Assembly: GCF_047496725.1 (NCBI RefSeq)
Contig: NW_027328669.1
Location: 255,001 to 319,000 of the forward strand
DNA from: Anoplolepis gracilipes
Taxonomy: Eukaryota; Arthropoda; Insecta; Hymenoptera; Formicidae
DNA: 64,000 nt
Direction: 5' to 3'
Shown here: positions 57,944-64,000 of the stretch, one piece after another
Layout: each line of letters starts with the position of its first letter
How positions within the stretch are numbered: the first letter of the stretch is position 1
The notes under the pieces: generated by a model
Told to the model about the DNA's origin: nothing
The model's database searches: none
The model's input: the letters and a program-made list of their open reading frames with translations, nothing else
Position numbers and translations under genes: made by a program

Positions 57944-58752
57944 TTCAGTGTATCCGCGTGAACTTTTACTTTTTTTTAGACGTACGCCTCGTTCTTGCTT
58001 GGCTCTGCCGTAGCTGCTTCGTGAAGGTTTTCGATTTTTATAGATATAAACGTACGTTTTGATTATATATTTATAGATAGAGATAGAATCATTGTAAAAA
58101 AAAGAAAAAAAAATACGAATGATATAATAGGGCAGGAGGCGCTCTCGTGATCACGTTCTTCTCAGGTATTTAACATGTTTGTAAATTGCCATGTGACTCT
58201 CCTTCCCGTAATCATTATTATTGATATTGGATTAATCATTATTATGAAAGAGCTTGCACAATAAACATGTTTCGTGTCTACTACTACGATCATCGCGTCA
58301 TCAATGACCGATTCTCCTCACAGTCAAAAAGTCCACCCGTATACGTACATTACATACTTCAGTATTACGCGCATTACGCTTTTGTAAATACGCTTCAGTA
58401 CTTCAGTATATCATGCATTACGCTTTTGTAAATATTTATTTATAATTTTTCTTCAATATTTCTTAAAATTCGGATAATATAAAAGTACGCAAGCCAGTCA
58501 AGTTCCAAGAATATAATCTAAAATATTTTTAAGAGCAATATTTTTATCTTATAAGGACTTCCTTTATTCGTATAAATCGCTAAAGATGAGTGCAGTTTTA
58601 ATTTTTATATAGATCAGATAAAATGAATATAAATCCTTGGTGCTATCCATCATAAAAGTTAAAAATAAATATCTTTCATATAGAGAAAATAAGTTAAGTA
58701 TATGAATATGGGAAGAGAAAAAAAAGAAGTTTCCAAACATTATACGTATATA

Positions 58753-59190
58753 AGGTGAGAAAAAAGTATGGAAATTCTGAAAAATCTCGAAAAATATAAG
58801 TTTTACAGAAAAAGAATCTACAGAGGAAGAAAAATCGAGGAAGAATGCGACCATCTAAGGCAAGATCATCTATTCAGTTTTTTCACTTATCTCGTATTTT
58901 ATATTATAAAATCATATGACAAACTTTAAAATATCTCAGGAAATTGTTAACCAAAAGAAATTTTTTTATAGGGTTTTGGAAAGCTCTCGAGGTAAGCTAT
59001 AAAAATATGCAATTAAAAATAGGCTATTCCGTTAAAAAATTAAAGGTGACTTCATGCGACTATTCAAGGTCAAATCAATGACACCATCTTATGTCCTTCT
59101 CGAAACCATACAATTTTTGTCTGAAACATTTTTCTGTAAACTTATATTTTTCGAGATTTTTTTAGGATTTCCAAACTTTTTCCTCATCCT
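58753..59190. repeat. Family E foldback MITE, copy 2
   Basis: AGGTGAGAAAAAAGTATGG with AATCTCGAAAAATATAAG at the left, and CTTATATTTTTCGAGATT with AAACTTTTTCCTCATCCT at the right. The interior shares GGAAAGCTCTCGAGGTAAGC and CGAAACCATACAATTTTTGT with 46923-47658; the 60-codon frame at 59054 lies inside it. Confidence 0.8.
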
Positions 59191-62100
59191 ATATATACAA
59201 TATTCTAATACAATAAGAATGAAAATTTCTATGTAAAAAAGATTCGCCTATATTCCGCAAAGCGCAGTCTCGTTCACTATTCACGAAAATCTTTATGTAA
59301 CATATAACAATTAATTATAATATTTAAGAGACGAAAAAAGAAAATACTCGTTAAAGAGGAAATTTCTGATATCTGACCTCGTAGTAATCTTATATTGCCA
59401 AGGTAGTCTATAATATGTAAGTTAAAGAAAGAGATGATTTTTTATCATAGAAGCTGCATCGCGGCTCGAACTAATCTTATATAAACGTTATACAAACGTA
59501 TTATACAAACGTATCCTTAAGCCTTTTTTCATCGAGAATGTTCGTGGATGTTATTGATGTGCGTTTCAGTGTAAAGTTTCACGATCGCATCCTCGATATA
59601 TTTATTCAAACAGTATTATTACGACGAGTTAGCAGGCGAGGCTCGCCGTTTGATTACGAAGCGACGATAAGATAACGAAACATAGATATATTCTCTATAT
59701 AAATAATAATGTATAACAGATAGCCATTTAATTCTCGATTACTTTATATCGCGAAAAAGAAAGGAATTATGATTGTGGAAGTGAAAGAAAATTGAATATA
59801 TCGGTGCAGGAGCGCGGAAGAAAGGAATCTCCTTTCCTTTGCCAGGAATAATATTGTTACACAGTTGATCGTTAGATGTGTGCATAAAAACAATTGAAAA
59901 TAAAACAATTTGTGACTTATACTTCATAGGATACTTAATTATTAACTCCTCGACAGTATTTTACATTCCATTGTATCGTTCTAAAATATACAATAATCAT
60001 AATATGTTAAAAAAATACTAATAGAGAAATTATTACATATTAAAAACTATTATTTTTTAAAATATAAATTTTAGATAACTAAAGAAAAAATCACAAGTTT
60101 GTTTCTTAATAGTTTTTAATATTTTTTTGCAAGATACGCAATTACATATATAGATATCTGTATAAACTGACTGTATAATTTTAAAGAAACAGGTATATAA
60201 AAATGAAAGTAATGTACAAAGAAAGTTCCGAAAAATAAAAAAAAAAGAAACATTAAATTTGCACGCACTTCGTAAAACTTGTCATAAAGAAACGATACAT
60301 CCATCCGTGAAAGGACATGACAGTCGTGCACAAATCTTCAAAGACGGAGAACTAGTCCACCCACTGGGAATTCCAAATTTTTTTTATTCATTGTCAGTGA
60401 CTATCAACTACAGTTCATATTAAGCTTAAAAGAATGGCATGCATCTATATATTAAAAGAAAGTGTAGATGATTTAATAGTATTATCATTATATAATAATA
60501 ACTATATATTATCTTACAATTAGAAAAAAAACAGCTATTTAGTGCAATAGATATTATAGGGTTTTTGATACATTATTCAAAAATATAAATCTTTTTACCT
60601 ATGTAAATAATATTATTCTCAAATAATGATTAATTTTTTAATTTAATAAAAAAGTTGTCAAATGAGTTTTATTTTGATAAAACTCTTTATTGTATTAAAA
60701 ATTTTCTTTATTATTAGATTATTATTTAATTTTCAATAAATTTGTCTTAAGTAAATAAATTTTTTTCTCAAATGATTTAGCTATGTCTTTTTGCTTTATT
60801 AATTACTACAAATAAAAATAAACACTCAACTGTAAGTAAACATGGCAATAATATGTTGTATTGTAGAACATTATATTTTTGAGCACAACTTTGAACATAG
60901 AATAATTTGATGAAAAAAGGAGATATATAACGTAATAAATAATTATTTTTTAAAAGTATTATTTTTTATCTATAATATGCGACATTTCGATAATCGATCT
61001 TTCAAAAAAATAAATTAAATATTTTATAATTTGTGACATTTATCTTAAGTTTACACAATTATATTGTCTCAAGAAAATAAGAAATAAAAATAATTTTACT
61101 CAATTTTGTTAGAAATATTAATCCAATCTCTCACGCTCACGATTATTTACATAATTCTATTCTATTGCATTTGTATCTAATATAATCTTTTGTCATTTAT
61201 TAGTCTGTTCATCACGTTTATATTCGATTCGGTGTATGTGCATATTTCTATCATTTTCATATTATTAAACAAATTATATTTTCTGTATTCAATGTACCTC
61301 TAAATAGATAATCGTTCGGGTTAATACCTGATTGGTTTTATTATATATATATATAATTAAAAATAAAATTTGTTTGTTATACTAACGAAACAATTTATTT
61401 CCAAATAAAAATTTGTTATTTACAAATAAATTCTTTAGTCTTATTTATAATTTATAATTTTTTATTTTAATTTCCTATTTGAAATAAAATTTGCTTAACT
61501 TAACATTGTATTATAAAGATATTATAAAAATACAAATATATAAGTTACATATATAAATTTTACTCGATTTCTAAAAATTCTAACAAATATTCTGTTGGAA
61601 AATTAAAGAAATAAGAATTATATATATAATTATTTGCGTATCATCATATGATGTCTGAATATGTAACGCGGGTACTTGACCCGTGCTCTTTAAATACGGA
61701 ACAGCGATTCAACGCACGAAGATAGTAACATCGTGAGATACGAGCGCAAGATCTATTTGTTGCGTGCAGAGTGCTCCAGCTGGACCTAATCGACTTACTG
61801 CGGCCAAATGACAAGAGAATGGGAAAAAAACAATATTTCGCATGTGCAAATTGAAGATTTAATACATAAATAGCTATCATCATATTATATGATAAATCTG
61901 ATTAATATATACTACGTTATACAATTAATAAAATATTAAAATTGATAATTTTTATTAACATTCTTAATTAAATTTTTTCCAAATTGATTATTATAAAAAT
62001 TATATACAATGTGTATACGTGTGGATTTTTCATTTATTATCAGTAATATTATTATATTATCAAATTATTATATTACTATCGCATCATTGTTGTTTTAATC

Positions 62101-63010
62101 CATATTAATTAATCACTTTATGAAATTGTTGTGTTATTGTGAATTGACGTATGTATTGTCGCTTTATTCCGATCATGATCGCGGTCATTTCTCGATCTTG
62201 CGATGCGAGCTAGAGCAATTCATATGAAATGCACGACGAGCGATGAAGCGGATTTGCTTTTTTGACAGCTTGCCGGTTCTGAGGATGAACTATTTACAAT
62301 AAAATAATTCTTCTTGTAAACAAATTTATTTTGTGTACATACATAATGACAAGAGATTTTTAAGCAATGAATTAGAATTCAACATTTTACATGGAAATAT
62401 ATCTAAAAAAATAACGTAAGTGCTTTCAAATTGCATTAAATAATTCAAAATTACGTTAAAAAATCATTTGTATTTATTGTACCATATATCTTGTAGCAGA
62501 TGAAATTGTTTTCATAATGTAATGCGTAATCACTATTATTTATGTAATATCAGTTATTGAGATATTCAAACGAATGTAACATCCTATCTTTAATATTCAT
62601 CTTTACTCATATATGACAACATTGAAAATATCACTTATTGTTAATCTCTCTGCTCAAAAAAACTTTAATCATTAGAGAAAGTTGTTTTATGAATTTTATA
62701 ACATCTTCGAAGTTTATTATTTCTTAAATTAGGAATAAAAGCGAAAAGATAAGTCAAATTGAGACAAAAAGGAATAGTATTAATTTAGAATCCTAGGTAC
62801 AATCTAGTTTTAATTTCAATAAAACAAATATGATTATATGAGTATAATATTAAAATAAGAAATTAAATTGTTAAGCTGTAGATTGAGAATGATGATGATA
62901 ACATAATGATTTTAATTTGAAATAAATTGATTTTTAATGAAAGTTTAATGTAAATTTTATATATATGTATATATTAAAGTTAATATACATATATATATAC
63001 AAATATATAT
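59191..63010. other. Intergenic, nothing recognised
   Basis: AT-rich with two moderately GC patches (61640-61830, 62140-62290), neither with a credible frame. Confidence 0.55.
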
Positions 63011-63135
63011 AGGACGTCCCATTTTAACTTTGAAACTGAAATATCTCGAAATGTATAAAAGATATGGAAAAATATTTCAAATAAAAGTTGTAAGATTCGA
63101 TGGGGAACATAAGAGAGTACCATTGGTTTGATCTT
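63011..63135. repeat. Family E MITE, left arm only
   Basis: AGGACGTCCCATTTTAACTT, GAAATATCTCGAAA, AAAGTTGTAAGATTCGATGG and GTACCATTGGTTTGATCTTG repeat the left arm of 46923-47658; no right arm follows. Confidence 0.7.
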
Positions 63136-63419
63136 GGGGAGAGATTAGGATCCCGTAGTTCGTCACTTCCACAATATTTATCGACTCCAGACCCTCTCTC
63201 GTATGTTATTATATGGCCTATTAAAGTTTAAAAAGAGTTTTTTTTGTTTAAAGCGGAATAATTTGGCAAGAAAAAATCGAAAAATAAAAAACGAAATTAA
63301 AGCTAAAGGAACAGCCTTTCACGTGAAGTTAGTTTGATAAACCAGAAAAATTCACCTCACTCAAGTGCTTAATACTTTTGGACGTGGCTCTGTTATATAT
63401 ACGTATATTTTGCTACAAG

Positions 63420-64000
63420 AGTGAAAAATCATCGTAGACAAAAAAATTAAAAAATTAAAAAATTAAAAAAGCATTTTGAAGCTTACAGGTTTAACTTTAA
63501 CGTCCTATCGGTAGTTTTAAAACATTTTTTATCTTCTCAATTCCGTGATTAAAAAAGGACACTGTTTTTTCCGTAAAATTATATATATTTTGACAGTTTG
63601 CAGCTTGATAAAAAAATTTTTCTCGAAAAATTTAAGTCAAGTTTTACAAACTACGTTTTCAAAAAAGCGTCTACAAAACGTTTTTTTTAAATTTTTCTAT
63701 TATTTGTTTATCAAATTACACGACTTTGAATCTAAATTATGTTTTTAGAATGTTGATACTTAGCGAAAAATCATTGTAGATAAAAATTAAAAAAGTATTT
63801 TAAAGCTTGAAACTTCAATTTTTTGATGCTATATCAATTGTTTTTAAAAATTGCTTATTTTCTTCCTTTTTAAAAAATACAGTTTATCTTTAAAATCTTA
63901 ACTCGGCCAAAAAAATAGAAAAATTTTAAAAAGTGTTTTATAGTTAAAATATTATAATTTAAGGAACTTGACTTAAATTTTTCTATTGAGCAGAGTGTTA
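63420..64000 (+). repeat. Degenerate tandem repeat, unit about 340 bp, running off the window
   Basis: GAAAAATCATCGTAGA.AAAA followed by AAAAGCATTTTGAAGCTT near 63424 recurs as GAAAAATCATTGTAGATAAA / AAAGTATTTTAAAGCTT near 63763. A third weaker AAGTGTTTTATAGTTAA is near 63940. Confidence 0.5.

Overview
The window reads as AT-rich, intron-rich, transposon-dense DNA from an insect nuclear genome, most probably a hymenopteran and perhaps an ant. The species guess is inference. What the sequence shows is spliced metazoan genes, long AT/AC/GA microsatellites, and many mariner/Tc1, Tigger-type, Helitron, Penelope-like and palindromic MITE remnants.

Two host genes look intact. One is ataxin-7, the nucleosome-facing subunit of the SAGA deubiquitinase module, on the + strand in five coding exons from 40192 to 49427. 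It has an N-terminal zinc finger and a canonical SCA7 domain, and its promoter side is GC-rich and carries CRE/CCAAT-like boxes. The other is a small secreted protein gene (33564-35602, + strand). Its start codon is the last codon of exon 1 and a 1.5 kb intron follows; the mature protein is Gln/Asn/Thr/Ala-rich with a conserved-looking C-terminal module.

Layout. 1-2187: MITEs, a 5'-truncated mariner and a minus-strand Tc1-like 3' end. 2188-5405 and 6168-7855: two members of one element family with TGTTACGTC...GTAACA-type ends, each flanked by a different perfect 4-bp target duplication and each carrying a proline-rich ORF or its remnant. 8100-9650: an SH2 (RIN/Sprint-like) fragment, a Myb/SANT gene fragment present twice, and a Tc1-like element between the two Myb copies. 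9990-13520: a decayed DDE transposase gene of the animal CACTA-like type and a local duplication. 14000-15070: palindromic MITEs. 16010-21715: an unprocessed, disrupted FBXO21 pseudogene. 21700-33500: intergenic DNA with Tigger-type MITEs, a hammerhead-like Penelope remnant, several foldback elements and a complete non-autonomous Helitron (29271-30441). 33500-35900: the secreted-protein gene. 36900-38190: MITEs, including a TTAA-flanked element. 39700-49430: ataxin-7, whose introns hold long hairpins and nested elements. 49430-64000: ataxin-7 3' flank and intergenic DNA, including a 1.7 kb foldback element (54851-56568) with at least three other families nested inside it.

The genes form no pathway or operon. 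The strongest candidates for something undescribed are the TGTTACG element family, the nested foldback elements, and the SH2-Myb-Tc1 patchwork.
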